64,000 bases of DNA from assembly GCF_017255295.1 (NCBI RefSeq), contig NZ_JAFKDE010000003.1, positions 62,001-126,000 of the forward strand, in the 5' to 3' direction. The DNA is from Nitratireductor aquimarinus (GTDB lineage Bacteria > Pseudomonadota > Alphaproteobacteria > Rhizobiales > Rhizobiaceae). The position numbers and the translations under genes were made by a program. The notes under the pieces were generated by a model. The model ran no database searches. It was not told the DNA's origin and saw only the letters and a list, made by a program, of their open reading frames with translations. This document shows positions 19,996-29,792 of the stretch, piece after piece (the stretch's first letter is position 1; each line of letters begins with the position of its first letter).

Positions 19996-21060
19996 CTATG
20001 CCTTCGGCGCTTCCTTCTTGTCTTTTTCGCTTGATGCAAAGCTCGTCAGCGCTTTCAGGAAATCACCGACGCCGGGGCGCTGCAGGGCCGTGAATGGCAG
20101 AGGGCGGGCCGCGTCCATCGCTGCGATGCCGATCCGCGCCGTCATCATGCCGTTGACGACGCCTTCACCGAGCTTGGCGGACAGGCGGGCTGCAAGCCCG
20201 TGTCCCACCACCTGCTGCACCAGTGTCTCGCCAGCCGCCATGGAACCGGTGATGGCCAAATGCGTGAAAATGCTGCGCACCAGCCGCATGAAGCCAAGGA
20301 AGCCCGGACGACCGCCATAGAGGTCGGCGATGCGGCGTGTGAGCCTTGCTGCTTCGAAGAGCACATAGATGATGTCGACCAGCGCACGCGGAGAAACGGC
20401 TGTCACCACGGAAACGCGCTTGGCCGCGTTCAGCACCTGCTGGCGGGCGGCGGCATCCAGCGGGGCCAAAAGCTCCTTCTCCGCCACGGTCAGAAGATCC
20501 GCGCCGTCGATCACATCGTCTTTCAGGCTTTCAAGCGTTGCGCGTCCGGCTGCCGTTTCCGGCTTTCCGGCGAGAAGCCCCATCAGGTGATCGACCGTCT
20601 TGCGCGCCTCTTTGGCATCATTGCGTTCGATGGCGTCGGCGGCGTCCCGGCGCATCGTCTCGATTGAGGCAAGCCGCATGATGCCCAGCGCTTCGCGGGT
20701 CAGGATGGCGATGAAGGCGGTGAGCCCGATCGCAGCCACGCCAAGCGCCAGCCATCCCAGCCAGTCTGCGCGGTTGTAAAGGTCGCGGATCAGCTGATCC
20801 GTCCACAGGCCGATGGCCAGCGACAGGAGAACGCCGAATGCGGCGAAGAAGACCCGTCCCAGAATGGAGCGCCGGCGTGGCGGAATCGGCGGGGGATCGG
20901 CGAGCGCCATGTCCTGTTCGGCAAAATAGTCTTCACTTTCGGCGACCACCGCCACGGCGTTGCCGGGGTCGATGGCCTGCGGCTTTCGCTTCGGCGCCGT
21001 CTTTTCAGGCTTCTCAGGCTTTGGCGGGTCCACGCGGAAGGATGCGGGCGCTCTGCTCAT
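19996..21060 (-). CDS. ycjF: YcjF family membrane protein (TIGR01620/DUF697)
   Basis: 354 residues. A hydrophilic P/K-rich N-terminus (1-65) is followed by two transmembrane helices (about 70-92 and 100-122) and a DUF697-type C-terminal region. Its start overlaps the ycjX stop as ATGA (21057-21060), so the pair is translationally coupled, as in most proteobacteria. The biochemical role is unknown; in enterobacteria ycjXF belongs to the phage-shock regulon. No psp genes lie here. Confidence 0.85.
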   Translation of the reverse strand: MSRAPASFRVDPPKPEKPEKTAPKRKPQAIDPGNAVAVVAESEDYFAEQDMALADPPPIPPRRRSILGRVFFAAFGVLLSLAIGLWTDQLIRDLYNRADWLGWLALGVAAIGLTAFIAILTREALGIMRLASIETMRRDAADAIERNDAKEARKTVDHLMGLLAGKPETAAGRATLESLKDDVIDGADLLTVAEKELLAPLDAAARQQVLNAAKRVSVVTAVSPRALVDIIYVLFEAARLTRRIADLYGGRPGFLGFMRLVRSIFTHLAITGSMAAGETLVQQVVGHGLAARLSAKLGEGVVNGMMTARIGIAAMDAARPLPFTALQRPGVGDFLKALTSFASSEKDKKEAPKA

Positions 21061-22535
21061 GCGAGATGGTCTCCGACGAGAAATTCAAGGGCCCGGTCAA
21101 GCCGGATATGGGGCAGCGACAGGGTGACGCCTTCCGCCGTCTGCTCAAGCCGGGGCGGGCGGAAGCGCACGAAGCGGATCGGATGGTCCGGCGGGCTGTC
21201 CGACCCGTCTTCCGCTTTCTTCTGCTGAAAGATCAGGCCGGGCTTTTCCGGCAGGTCGCCGGGAAAGATTGCGGTTTCGGTTTCGCCGTCAAATGTCTCA
21301 CCGGCAATGGTCTCGCCGGCCAGCGGGGTGCCGATGATCACCGGTAGCGTTTCCTTGCCCTGCCGAACCGTGCCTTCGCGTGTGGCCCGCACGGCGGCCA
21401 TGGCCAGCACATCCACTGCCGCACCTGAAAAATCCGCACGCGCGATGGCGCGGTCGGCCAGCCGCCGCACAATGGCCTGCAGGCGGTCATGGCTTTCATG
21501 ATGAATGTGATCCGCCTTGGTCGCCGCCACCAGAATGCGGTCGATGCGGTGGGCGAAGAGCCCCGTCAGCAGATTGCCGCGTCCCTGTCGAAAACACGAC
21601 AGGATCTCCGTCAGTGCGCGCTCCAGATCGGTCACGGCTTCCGCACCCGCATTCATCGCCTGCATCGCGTCCACAAGCACGATTTGCCGGTCCAGCCGTG
21701 CGATGTGGTCGCGGAAGAAGGGGCGGATGACATGCGTCTTGTAGGCCTCGAAACGCCGTTCCATCATCGCGTGCAGCGATCCGGGCTTGTGTTTCTTGCC
21801 CGGCTCGACCTCGAGCGGCGCAAAGGTCAGCGCCGGCGATCCTTCCAGATCGCCCGGCATCAGAAAGCGTCCCGGCGGCAGTGTCGAAAGCGCCCTGTGG
21901 TCGGCCTTGCAGGCGCGCAGATAGGTCGAGAAAGCTTCGAACAGCCGCCGCGCGGTCATCTCGTCGGCTGGCGCGTCCGGGTCAATCCCGCTGGCCATCT
22001 CACGCCATTCGGCTGAAAGTTCCGCGCGGACGGGCAGGCGCGCCATTTCCATGGCCTCCTGGCAGAACGTGTCGTAATCCTTGCCGAGAAGCGGCAGGTC
22101 GAGCAGCCATTCTCCAGGATAATCAACGATGTCGAAGGAGAGTTTTCCGCGCGACAGGAGCCGGTTCCAGGCGGACGCGGACTCGAATTCCACCGTCAGC
22201 CGCAGTTCTGAAATGGCGCGCGTGGACTCCGGCCAGATGCGGCTTTCGACCAAGGCTGCGATGTGGTCCTCATACTGGAAGCGCGGCACCGCGTCGTCCG
22301 GCTGGTGCTCCAGATAGGCTTTGGATATCCGCCCCGATTTCTGGGCGTCGAACATGGGCAGCCGCCCGCCATGCAGCAGATTGTGAATGAAGGCGGTGAT
22401 GAAAACCGTTTTGCCGGCGCGGGACAGCCCTGTCACGCCGATCCGCAGCGAAGGCGAAATCAGACCGGCAGCGCGTCCGGTCAGCGTGTCGAAGGCGATC
22501 CGCGCTTCGTCGGAATATGTCGTCAATGAAGCCAA
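21057..22535 (-). CDS. ycjX: YcjX family GTP-binding protein (DUF463), TTG start
   Basis: 492 residues. The N-terminus holds a P-loop GLSRAGKT (36-43) and the protein resembles the YcjX/DUF463 ATP/GTP-binding family. The TTG at 22535 is chosen because GAGGA lies 9 bases upstream and the resulting SLTTYSDEARIAFDTL start is typical; the next in-frame ATG would cut off the P-loop. First gene of the coupled ycjX-ycjF pair. Suggested roles in membrane stress rest on the enterobacterial relatives. Confidence 0.88.
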   Translation of the reverse strand: MASLTTYSDEARIAFDTLTGRAAGLISPSLRIGVTGLSRAGKTVFITAFIHNLLHGGRLPMFDAQKSGRISKAYLEHQPDDAVPRFQYEDHIAALVESRIWPESTRAISELRLTVEFESASAWNRLLSRGKLSFDIVDYPGEWLLDLPLLGKDYDTFCQEAMEMARLPVRAELSAEWREMASGIDPDAPADEMTARRLFEAFSTYLRACKADHRALSTLPPGRFLMPGDLEGSPALTFAPLEVEPGKKHKPGSLHAMMERRFEAYKTHVIRPFFRDHIARLDRQIVLVDAMQAMNAGAEAVTDLERALTEILSCFRQGRGNLLTGLFAHRIDRILVAATKADHIHHESHDRLQAIVRRLADRAIARADFSGAAVDVLAMAAVRATREGTVRQGKETLPVIIGTPLAGETIAGETFDGETETAIFPGDLPEKPGLIFQQKKAEDGSDSPPDHPIRFVRFRPPRLEQTAEGVTLSLPHIRLDRALEFLVGDHLA

Positions 22536-22614
22536 GAGGCGAAATCCTCAAAAATCGCAAGACCTTGCATATAGGAAATCAAGCCTGTGATTGAAGAGCC
22601 GCCGACAAGGCCCG

Positions 22615-23124
22615 TTATCCGCGGTCGGGGCGCAGGAACATGTCGAGACGCCCGCTTCTGCGCTCGATATTGGCCAACGCGCCGGGAAAGCTGATGACTG
22701 CAAGCCCGCATGTGGGGAAGCCGGAAGAGGCGGCCTGCGTGGCCTCGGCGTCGCCGCCTGATGAGAGCTCGTAAGCCAGGTCTTCCATCATCGGGTTATG
22801 TCCCACGACCAGAATGGTCTCTGCCTGCGGCGCTTCGCGCACTGCGAACAGATAGTCGGTCGCGTCAGAGTTGTACAACTCGGCCAGAAAATGCGTCTCC
22901 GGTTTCTGATCTAGCATGGTGGACGAAACGCCATCCAGCGTTTCGATGGCGCGTCTGGCCGTCGAGCAGAGGATCAGGTCGGGGAGGAGGTGGATTGCGC
23001 GCATCCGTTTTCCCAGCGCCCTTGCGTCCTCTTGCCCCGATGCGGTGAGCGTGCGGTCAAAATCGGACATGCCGGGCGCTGCCCAGCCAGCTTTTGCATG
23101 GCGAAGGAGAAGAAGCCGCGTCAT
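22615..23124 (-). CDS. SixA-like histidine phosphatase
   Basis: 169 residues of the histidine phosphatase superfamily, with the catalytic LRHAKAG near the N-terminus (R8-H9) and the second histidine in VVGHNPMM (about 106). SixA-type enzymes remove phosphate from phosphohistidine, for example on Hpt domains or PTS proteins. An Hpt-like protein and CckA are encoded in this window, but no direct link can be shown. Monocistronic, reading away from dksA. Confidence 0.82.
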   Translation of the reverse strand: MTRLLLLRHAKAGWAAPGMSDFDRTLTASGQEDARALGKRMRAIHLLPDLILCSTARRAIETLDGVSSTMLDQKPETHFLAELYNSDATDYLFAVREAPQAETILVVGHNPMMEDLAYELSSGGDAEATQAASSGFPTCGLAVISFPGALANIERRSGRLDMFLRPDRG

Positions 23125-23328
23125 ATCACGAAATCCTGATCGATGGCGCTGAAAACGCGCCTGAACGGGTTGGAAATGCCCTCAAACTGCGCGATTTCGG
23201 CTGCATTTTTCCCTCCGCAATGGCTTTTGAAGCTAAATGCAGACTTTATACGCATCCACAGCCCCGGGTAGAGCGGATTCACTTTTTCCGCTGCATTTAA
23301 CAAAAGCGTGAAAGAGGCAGCCTTTGTG

Positions 23329-23357
23329 CTTGTGGTTGTGGAGGTGCGCTAATATAT
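23329..23357 (+). promoter_or_regulatory. Candidate dksA promoter
   Basis: CTTGTG at 23329-23334 and an AT-rich TAATATAT at 23350-23357 lie 35-60 bases before the dksA start. The spacer is 15 to 17 bases depending on which hexamer is taken as -10. It is the only TA-rich stretch in this 267-bp divergent gap. Confidence 0.35.
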
Positions 23358-23391
23358 AGGCGCGGGCGAAAAAACATCCCAGGGTGACTCG

Positions 23392-23808
23392 ATGAATGAG
23401 CTCAGTAATGCTGAATATGTGCCCACCGAGGACGAGCCCTTCATGAATGATCGCCAACGCTCGTATTTTCGTGCGAAGCTACAGCGTTGGAAGAGCGACA
23501 TTCTCAAGGAGGCGCGTGAAACCCTCGAGGCGCTACAACAGGAAAACGCCAATCACCCCGATCTCGCAGACCGGGCGTCGTCGGAGACCGACCGTGCAAT
23601 CGAATTGCGCGCGCGTGACCGTCAACGCAAGCTGATTTCCAAGATTGACGCTGCTTTGCAGCGCATTGAGGAAGGCACCTACGGTTACTGTGAGGAAACG
23701 GGGGAGCCGATTTCTCTGAAGCGGCTTGACGCGCGGCCGATCGCTACCTTGTCGATCGAGGCGCAGGAGCGTCATGAGCGTCGTGAAAAAGTTTATCGCG
23801 ACGACTGA
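23392..23808 (+). CDS. dksA: DksA, RNA polymerase-binding factor (zinc-less CTSA type)
   Basis: 138 residues. A coiled-coil hairpin (about 22-95) inserts into the RNA polymerase secondary channel and acts with ppGpp in the stringent response. The globular domain normally has four zinc cysteines; here the positions are C100, T103, S121 and A124. This CTSA pattern is known from Rhodobacter DksA, which works without zinc. The N-terminal acidic MNELSNAEYVPTEDEPF is typical of alphaproteobacterial DksA. The ribosome binding site is AGGGTGA. Transcribed alone. Confidence 0.95.
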   Translation: MNELSNAEYVPTEDEPFMNDRQRSYFRAKLQRWKSDILKEARETLEALQQENANHPDLADRASSETDRAIELRARDRQRKLISKIDAALQRIEEGTYGYCEETGEPISLKRLDARPIATLSIEAQERHERREKVYRDD

Positions 23809-24011
23809 CTGGCAGACAAAATAACGGTTAGGGCGTTAGCCCAGTTTTGTATGCGCCACGCCGCCGCGGCTGGCGCTTTTTCTTTGCCTGTTTTCCGGTT
23901 TGCCGACGCCCGCGCACTTTGGTTTCCGGGCATCAGCCTGGATGTGTGGCCTATGGCCTGCCCATCCCGCCCTTTGCGCAGAGATCGGACAAGCGAGACG
24001 TTTCTAAAAAC

Positions 24012-24971
24012 CTAGTGCTTCTGTTCCGAGAGTTCTTCCAGAAGCTTGCTCATTTCATCCTCGAGCGTGTGTTCGCTCACCGGCTCTTCGATGTGGTCCC
24101 GCCGCGGAGCCTCGTCAGATCGCGTTTCCACGGGAGGATCGTTGCGCGTGGTGGGCATGGCCGCTCGCGGGGTGGATGCGATATGAGCGCGTTCCACATA
24201 GCGCTCGTCAGGTTCTGCAGGGCGCACATCTGTCGCCACCCTCTCGGGTGCAGCCGCGCGCGGCGGTGTAGCCATGCCAGCCAGCCGCGCTGGCTCCGGG
24301 GCGGTCGCGGAAGGCAGGGTGCGATGGTCGTGGTTCGGCGATACCGGCAACGGCGCTGGCCTCACGGGAATGGGCCGGGGGATGGACCGGCGCTGTGGCG
24401 CTTGTTCGCTGAGCGTCGGTGTGCGCTCGGCAATCTGAATGCTGGGCTCCGGCTCCGGTGCAGGCGGCTCCACCTCTCGCCGGGGCTCTGCCGGGGCCGG
24501 CTCGGGAGTCGTCTCCTGAAGCTCCGGCTCCTCACGCCCTTGCTCGGGAACCGCCCGTTGGCGAGTTTCCGGGCGCTGGCGTGTTTCGGGCCGGGGCATT
24601 TCCGGCTCTGGCATTGCGCGCGGAGCCGGCTCACTCTGCCGCTGAGGCATGACCGGTTCAATTCTCGCCGGGAGCTCTTTTCCGATATTGGCCTCGACGA
24701 CAATGTCGCTGGGGCCGCCGATCAGGATCAGATGTTCCACGTCGTCGCGGCGAACGAGCACAAGACGGCGATGATTGTCGACCGGTGTGGCATCGGTCAC
24801 CGCCAGTCGCGGCTGCTTGCCTCTGGAACCGGAGATGAACGTGCCTGCCGTAAAGCGCCGGTTCACGCGCACGAACACGAGAAGCACTATGGCGATTACA
24901 ATGAGGATTATGGTCCAAAGGGCCGCAGTCGCGTTTGCTTCTCCAAAAATCCCCACGAGCCAGTCGCGCAT
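24012..24971 (-). CDS. FliO/MopB-domain membrane protein with long proline-rich tail
   Basis: 319 residues. One transmembrane helix (about 17-36) is followed by a short FliO-like domain (about 50-95, with LAVTDATPVDNHRRLVLVRR and LILIGGPSDIVVE), then about 220 residues of P/E/R/A-rich low complexity ending in a short acidic helix. FliO helps assemble the flagellar export gate, but no flagellar gene is nearby and the tail is unlike classical FliO. The order carries such proteins next to cckA, so a role outside flagella is plausible. It diverges from cckA with about 230 bp between them. Confidence 0.75.
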   Translation of the reverse strand: MRDWLVGIFGEANATAALWTIILIVIAIVLLVFVRVNRRFTAGTFISGSRGKQPRLAVTDATPVDNHRRLVLVRRDDVEHLILIGGPSDIVVEANIGKELPARIEPVMPQRQSEPAPRAMPEPEMPRPETRQRPETRQRAVPEQGREEPELQETTPEPAPAEPRREVEPPAPEPEPSIQIAERTPTLSEQAPQRRSIPRPIPVRPAPLPVSPNHDHRTLPSATAPEPARLAGMATPPRAAAPERVATDVRPAEPDERYVERAHIASTPRAAMPTTRNDPPVETRSDEAPRRDHIEEPVSEHTLEDEMSKLLEELSEQKH

Positions 24972-25198
24972 TCGTTTACTCCAGTTTCCGTCAGATCAGA
25001 CAAGGTATGCGTGTCACGCCATGGCAGCAAGCCGCCAGCAAAACTGTGGCCATTCAACAGAACATTTCGGGCAAAGAAAGGCGATTTGCGTTTCGATTAC
25101 ACGTGTGCGCTTGCAGATGGCGGGAGCCCTGATATATCCCGAATGGGTCGGGTTCGCGTGGAAGCCGGCGGGAATTGGGCGCGATAAACGGGAAACGC

Positions 25199-27784
25199 AT
25201 GGCCAAGCAGACCGGGGGAGAAATCCACGCAGCACCGATCGTCGACCAGAGTTCGCGACCCGGTGCCATAACGCGGCTAATCATCTTCATTGTCGTACTG
25301 ACGCTGTCTGCGGTTGCCTTCTCCGTGTTCCGCGACCGTCTGGGCGACCCGTTCCTGCTGGGGCTTCTGGGCGTTCTGGCGATGATCGGGGTGGGATTCC
25401 TGTTCGCAACGGCGATCGGCTTCGTGCAGGTCGCGCCGCGTTCGGCAGGCAGTGAACTCTCCAGGGCCTTTGTTGATTCCATGGAGGAGGGCCTCGTGGT
25501 TGCAGACACCAAGGGCCGCATCCTCTACGCAAACAATGCTTATGCCCAAATGACCGGTGCGACATCAGTTGCCGACGTGAAGACGGTCGATGGTCTGCTT
25601 TCAGACAATCCCGAAGCCGCGCCGGTGATCGAGAAGCTCGCCGCCGGTCTGCGCGATGGCCGGGCAGGCGATGGCGAGTTCCGTCTGACCCGTTCGATCC
25701 GTCCGGGCGGTGAACTGGGCGCGCGCTGGTACCGCACCTGGGCGCGTATTTTCAAACTGCCGGGATATCGTCAGCCGGTCTCCGCCTGGCAGATTGCCGA
25801 CATTTCCGAGGAGCGCGCCGAGCAGGAGCGCTTCTTCCTCGATCTCCAGAAGGCCATCGATCATCTCGATCACGCGCCGGCAGGCTTCTTCGCTGCCGAC
25901 CCCGATGGCCGCGTCACCTATATCAACGCGACGCTCGCTGAATGGCTGGGCATCGATCTCGCCAATTTCGTGCCCGGCGCGGTTCGTCTGCCGCAGATCG
26001 TTGCCGGCGACGGCATGGCGCTGGTCAACGCTGTGAAGGCCGATCCGGGAACCGCACGCAATGCGGTGATCGATCTCGATCTCTCCACGATGGGCGGCGA
26101 GGTTCTGCCGGTGCGCTTCATGCATCGTGTCATGGCAAGCCGCGAAGGTTCTTCCGGTCCGACCCGCACCATCGTGCTCAACCGGCAGGTGGGCGAGGAC
26201 GCCTCTGCGGATCTGCGCGCTTCCGAGGTTCGCTTCACCCGCTTCTTCAATTCGACGCCGATGGCCATTGCCTCGGTCGACCATGACGGGCGCATCCTGC
26301 GCACCAATGCGCCGTTCCTCTCGCTGTTCTCCCAGGTGGTCGACAGCGATGCGATGGAACGCCAGGTGCGTCTCGATGCCGTCATTCACGAGAATGACCG
26401 TGAGGCCTTTGCCAACGCTCTGGAACGGGCGAAGCACAGGCAGGCCGAGATTGCCCCCATCGACACCGTTCTGCCCGATGATGCCGAGCGGCATGTGCGC
26501 TTCTACGTCAATCCCGTCGTCGATCATGATGGTGCGGAAGGGGCCGAGGAAGCGGCCATCGTCTATGCCGTGGAGACCACCGAGCAGAAGGCGCTCGAAG
26601 CGCAGATGGCGCAGAGCCAGAAGATGCAGGCCGTGGGCCAGCTTGCCGGCGGCATCGCGCACGACTTCAACAATGTGCTCACCGCCATCATCATGGCCTC
26701 GGACCTGTTGCTGACCAATCATCGCCCGTCCGATCCGTCCTTCCCGGACATCATGAACATCAAGCAGAACGCCAACCGCGCCGCATCGCTGGTGCGTCAG
26801 CTTCTGGCATTCTCGCGCCGCCAGACGCTTCGTCCGGAAGTGCTGAACCTGACCGACGTGCTGGCGGATCTGCGCATGCTTCTGGCGCGTCTGGTTGGCA
26901 ACGAGGTGTCGCTTTCCATCGAGCACGGACGCGACCTGTGGCCGGTCAAGGCCGATATCGGCCAGTTCGAGCAGGTCATCGTCAACCTGACGGTGAACGC
27001 ACGCGACGCCATGCCCGAGGGCGGGCAGCTGACGGTGCGCACGCGCAATATCTCGGCCGATGAATGCGCGCAGTTCCCGTATCGCGAGCTGGCAGTCGCA
27101 GATTATGTGGCCGTCGAAGTTTCCGACACCGGCACGGGCATTGATCCCGAGACGATCCGCAAGATCTTCGAGCCGTTCTTCACGACCAAGGAAGTGGGCA
27201 AGGGCACCGGTCTCGGCCTCTCCATGGTCTATGGCATCGTCAAACAGACCGGCGGTTTCATCTTCTGCGATTCCGAGCTGGGCGAGGGCACGACCTTCCG
27301 CATCTTCCTGCCGCGTTACATTCCAAGCGAGGCGGAGAAGGCGGCCGAGGAGGCAAATGCTGCAGCCGAAAACGGCGCCGCCAAGCCAAAGGAAGAAAAC
27401 CGCGATCTCTCCGGCTCAGCGCGGGTGCTCCTGGTTGAAGACGAGGATGCCGTGCGCATGGGCAGCGTGCGCGCGCTCTCCTCGCGCGGCTACGAGGTGC
27501 ATGAGGCGAGTTCCGGCGCGGAAGCGCTGGAGATCTTCAACGAGCTCGACGGCAAGGTGGATATCGTCGTTTCCGACGTGGTTATGCCGGAGATGGACGG
27601 TCCCACGCTGCTCGGCGAACTGCGAAAGGTGCAGCCGGACATCAAGTTCATCTTCGTCTCCGGTTATGCCGAAGACGCCTTTGCGAAGAACCTGCCGGAA
27701 GATGCGCAGTTCGGCTTCCTGCCCAAGCCCTTCTCGCTCAAGCAGCTTGCAACGGTGGTCAAGGAGATGCTGGAGGAAGGCTGA
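25199..27784 (+). CDS. cckA: Cell-cycle hybrid histidine kinase CckA
   Basis: 861 residues. Two transmembrane helices (about 25-45 and 52-75), then PAS-like regions (about 90-460) and a dimerisation/phosphoacceptor domain with [11 protein letters not shown] (His about 487). The ATPase domain has [18 protein letters not shown] (about 643) and [13 protein letters not shown]-terminal receiver has [10 protein letters not shown] and the phosphoacceptor in [12 protein letters not shown] (about 793). CckA phosphorylates CtrA and CpdR through ChpT and so controls cell-cycle genes. I chose the ATG at 25199 behind GGGAAA; a GTG at 25175 is in frame. It ends at a strong terminator. Confidence 0.96.
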   Translation: MAKQTGGEIHAAPIVDQSSRPGAITRLIIFIVVLTLSAVAFSVFRDRLGDPFLLGLLGVLAMIGVGFLFATAIGFVQVAPRSAGSELSRAFVDSMEEGLVVADTKGRILYANNAYAQMTGATSVADVKTVDGLLSDNPEAAPVIEKLAAGLRDGRAGDGEFRLTRSIRPGGELGARWYRTWARIFKLPGYRQPVSAWQIADISEERAEQERFFLDLQKAIDHLDHAPAGFFAADPDGRVTYINATLAEWLGIDLANFVPGAVRLPQIVAGDGMALVNAVKADPGTARNAVIDLDLSTMGGEVLPVRFMHRVMASREGSSGPTRTIVLNRQVGEDASADLRASEVRFTRFFNSTPMAIASVDHDGRILRTNAPFLSLFSQVVDSDAMERQVRLDAVIHENDREAFANALERAKHRQAEIAPIDTVLPDDAERHVRFYVNPVVDHDGAEGAEEAAIVYAVETTEQKALEAQMAQSQKMQAVGQLAGGIAHDFNNVLTAIIMASDLLLTNHRPSDPSFPDIMNIKQNANRAASLVRQLLAFSRRQTLRPEVLNLTDVLADLRMLLARLVGNEVSLSIEHGRDLWPVKADIGQFEQVIVNLTVNARDAMPEGGQLTVRTRNISADECAQFPYRELAVADYVAVEVSDTGTGIDPETIRKIFEPFFTTKEVGKGTGLGLSMVYGIVKQTGGFIFCDSELGEGTTFRIFLPRYIPSEAEKAAEEANAAAENGAAKPKEENRDLSGSARVLLVEDEDAVRMGSVRALSSRGYEVHEASSGAEALEIFNELDGKVDIVVSDVVMPEMDGPTLLGELRKVQPDIKFIFVSGYAEDAFAKNLPEDAQFGFLPKPFSLKQLATVVKEMLEEG

Positions 27785-27807
27785 GACCGGCCCGTTTCGG
27801 CTCAATC

Positions 27808-27849
27808 AAAAAAAAAGGGGTGACTGGCAATGTGCCGTCACCCCTTTTT
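27808..27849. terminator. Strong bidirectional terminator between cckA and pncB
   Basis: An A-run (27808-27816), stem GGGGTGAC (27817-27824) with GTCACCCC (27837-27844), and a T-run (27845-27849). It is symmetric and works for both convergent genes. The loop (27825-27836) contains a further GGC/GCC pair. Confidence 0.93.
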
Positions 27850-27877
27850 CTTGTCTCAGGCTCTGAAATTCCTGACC

Positions 27878-29182
27878 CTAGACCGAAACCGTGCGCCTCA
27901 CACGGTTCTGCGTGCCGAACAGATCGATGTAGCGCTGGATCTCTGCTGGATCGCCGGTTGCCTTTTCCGGGTTGTCCGACAGTTTGACGGCGGGCCGGCC
28001 ATTGGCCTCGCTCACCTTGCAGACCACGGAAATCGCCTTCAGCCCGTTGATTTCCGTAGGGGCGCAGTCCTCGAAATCATTGGTCAGGTTGGTTCCCCAG
28101 CCAAAGGCCATGCGAACCTTGCCCTGGAAGTGGTGGTAAGCCGCCTCGATGGTCTCGACGTCGAGACCGTCGGAGAAGATCAGGAGCTTGTCGCGCGGGT
28201 CTTTTCCGTGTCTGCGCCAGAATTCCATGATGCGCTCGCCGCCTTCGATGGGCGGTGCGCTGTCGGGGCGGAAGCCGGTCCAGTCGGCCACCCATGGCGG
28301 TGCGTTGCGCAGGAAGGATTCGGTGCCGAAGGCATCCGGCAGGACGATCAGAAGATTGCCGCCATAATAGCTCTGCCAGTCTTCCAGCACCCGGTAGGGG
28401 GATTCCAGAAGTTCCCTGTCGGTCTTGGCAAGTGCGGCCAGGACCATGGGCAGTTCATGCGCATTGGTGCCGAGCGCTTCCAGATCCGTGTCCATCGCCA
28501 GAAGCACGTTGGATGTGCCGGTGAAGGAATCGCCGATCCCCTCTTTCAGGGCTTCCACGCACCAGCGCTGCCAGAGGAACGAATGGCGGCGGCGTGTGCC
28601 GAAATCGGAAATCTTGATTTCCGGCAGCTTTTTCAGCCGCTCCACCTTGGACCACACCTTGGCCTTTGCGCGGGCGTAAAGCACATCCAGCGCGAAGGGG
28701 CCAAGCGACCGCATGGCCGCGCGCGAGCGCAGCTCGTTGATGATGGTCAGCGCCGGGATTTCCCACATGGTGGTTTCCATCCAGCGGCCATGGAAATGCA
28801 GTTCATACTGCCCGTCGCGGCGGGTGAGTTCGTATTCCGGGAGCCGGAAATCGGCCAGCCATTTGAGGAATTCCGGCTGGAAGATCTGCTTGTGGCCGTA
28901 GAACGTGTTGCCGGCGAGCCAGATCATCTCCTTCTTGGTGAAGCGGATGGCGCGCGCATGGTCCAGCTGTTCGCGCAGCTCGCCCTCATCGATCTCGTCT
29001 GCCAGAAGAACCGTCTTGTTGCGATTGATCAGCGAGAACGTCGCGTCGACCTTTGGATAGAGGCCCCAGATCATCTGCAGCATGAGCAGCTTGTAGAAAT
29101 CCGTGTCCAGCAGGCTGCGGCAGATCGGGTCTACCTTCCAGGCGTGGTTGTAAACGCGTCGCGCGATATCGGTTTTCGGCAT
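27878..29182 (-). CDS. pncB: Nicotinate phosphoribosyltransferase
   Basis: Makes nicotinate mononucleotide from nicotinate and PRPP with ATP, in NAD salvage. 434 residues, the usual length. Features include [16 protein letters not shown] near the N-terminus and [11 protein letters not shown] with the histidine that is phosphorylated in this family. [11 protein letters not shown] binds the phosphoribosyl part. I chose the ATG at 29182, giving [15 protein letters not shown]; an upstream in-frame start at 29269 adds residues unlike the family. Ends at a shared bidirectional terminator. Confidence 0.95.
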   Translation of the reverse strand: MPKTDIARRVYNHAWKVDPICRSLLDTDFYKLLMLQMIWGLYPKVDATFSLINRNKTVLLADEIDEGELREQLDHARAIRFTKKEMIWLAGNTFYGHKQIFQPEFLKWLADFRLPEYELTRRDGQYELHFHGRWMETTMWEIPALTIINELRSRAAMRSLGPFALDVLYARAKAKVWSKVERLKKLPEIKISDFGTRRRHSFLWQRWCVEALKEGIGDSFTGTSNVLLAMDTDLEALGTNAHELPMVLAALAKTDRELLESPYRVLEDWQSYYGGNLLIVLPDAFGTESFLRNAPPWVADWTGFRPDSAPPIEGGERIMEFWRRHGKDPRDKLLIFSDGLDVETIEAAYHHFQGKVRMAFGWGTNLTNDFEDCAPTEINGLKAISVVCKVSEANGRPAVKLSDNPEKATGDPAEIQRYIDLFGTQNRVRRTVSV

Positions 29183-29372
29183 GGTATGCGTGTATCCTGC
29201 GAGTAAAGGCCACCGTTTCGCGGCATTCGTTCGGTTGGGCAGACCACAACGGCAGGCCACGATTGTCAACGACTACGTGATCCACTTTCGCGATCTTGCG
29301 ACGAAAACCACACATGAATTCAACGACAAGTCGTTGAAGTTCAGTCAGGCCCCATGGCCGGATCGGGCGTGG

Positions 29373-29388
29373 TTAATCGCCCGTTAAC
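29373..29388. promoter_or_regulatory. Perfect CtrA-type box
   Basis: TTAA (29373-29376), seven bases, TTAAC (29384-29388): the full TTAA-N7-TTAA consensus of the response regulator CtrA. It lies 47 bases before the start of the cysteine-rich exported protein gene and about 190 bases from the divergent pncB start. Confidence 0.55.
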
Positions 29389-29434
29389 GAAAGGGGCGAA
29401 CACTGATTGCCGGGAGGAGCCCAAGGAGGTGACG

Positions 29435-29773
29435 ATGTTCAACTCTGGATCCACCCACCATGGCCGGTCACTGGCCGGTGCATTTGCCCTGATCACTTTC
29501 ATCATGTGCCCGTATCCTGCCGAGCCCCATGAGGCTCCGACCGGATGGCGCTACCCCTATGCCTGTTGCTCGGACCGGGACTGCCGCACCGTCTCCGATG
29601 CAGCGGTGACCGAAGGCCCGGAAGGCTATCTCATCAAGGTGACAGGCGAGGTTCTGCCTTACACCGACAGGCGCGTGCGCAACTCGCCGGATGGCGTGTT
29701 CCACTGGTGTTCGATGGCCGGTCAGGAAAACAGCCGCACCATCTGCCTGTTCGTGCCGCCGCGCGCATTCTGA
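29435..29773 (+). CDS. Small cysteine-rich exported protein of unknown function
   Basis: 112 residues behind a textbook ribosome binding site (AAGGAGGT, 29423-29430), which decides this start over upstream in-frame candidates. The N-terminus looks like a signal peptide (about 12-32). The mature part has GWRYPYACCSDRDCRTV, later WCSM and TICLFVPP, so at least five cysteines that may form periplasmic disulphides. Related small proteins with a GWxYP-CC-x-DC motif occur in Hyphomicrobiales with no known function. A CtrA-type box lies just upstream. It converges on the carboxylase gene with 19 bp between them. Confidence 0.72.
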   Translation: MFNSGSTHHGRSLAGAFALITFIMCPYPAEPHEAPTGWRYPYACCSDRDCRTVSDAAVTEGPEGYLIKVTGEVLPYTDRRVRNSPDGVFHWCSMAGQENSRTICLFVPPRAF

Positions 29774-29792
29774 AAGGCCCGTGCTGCACCGC

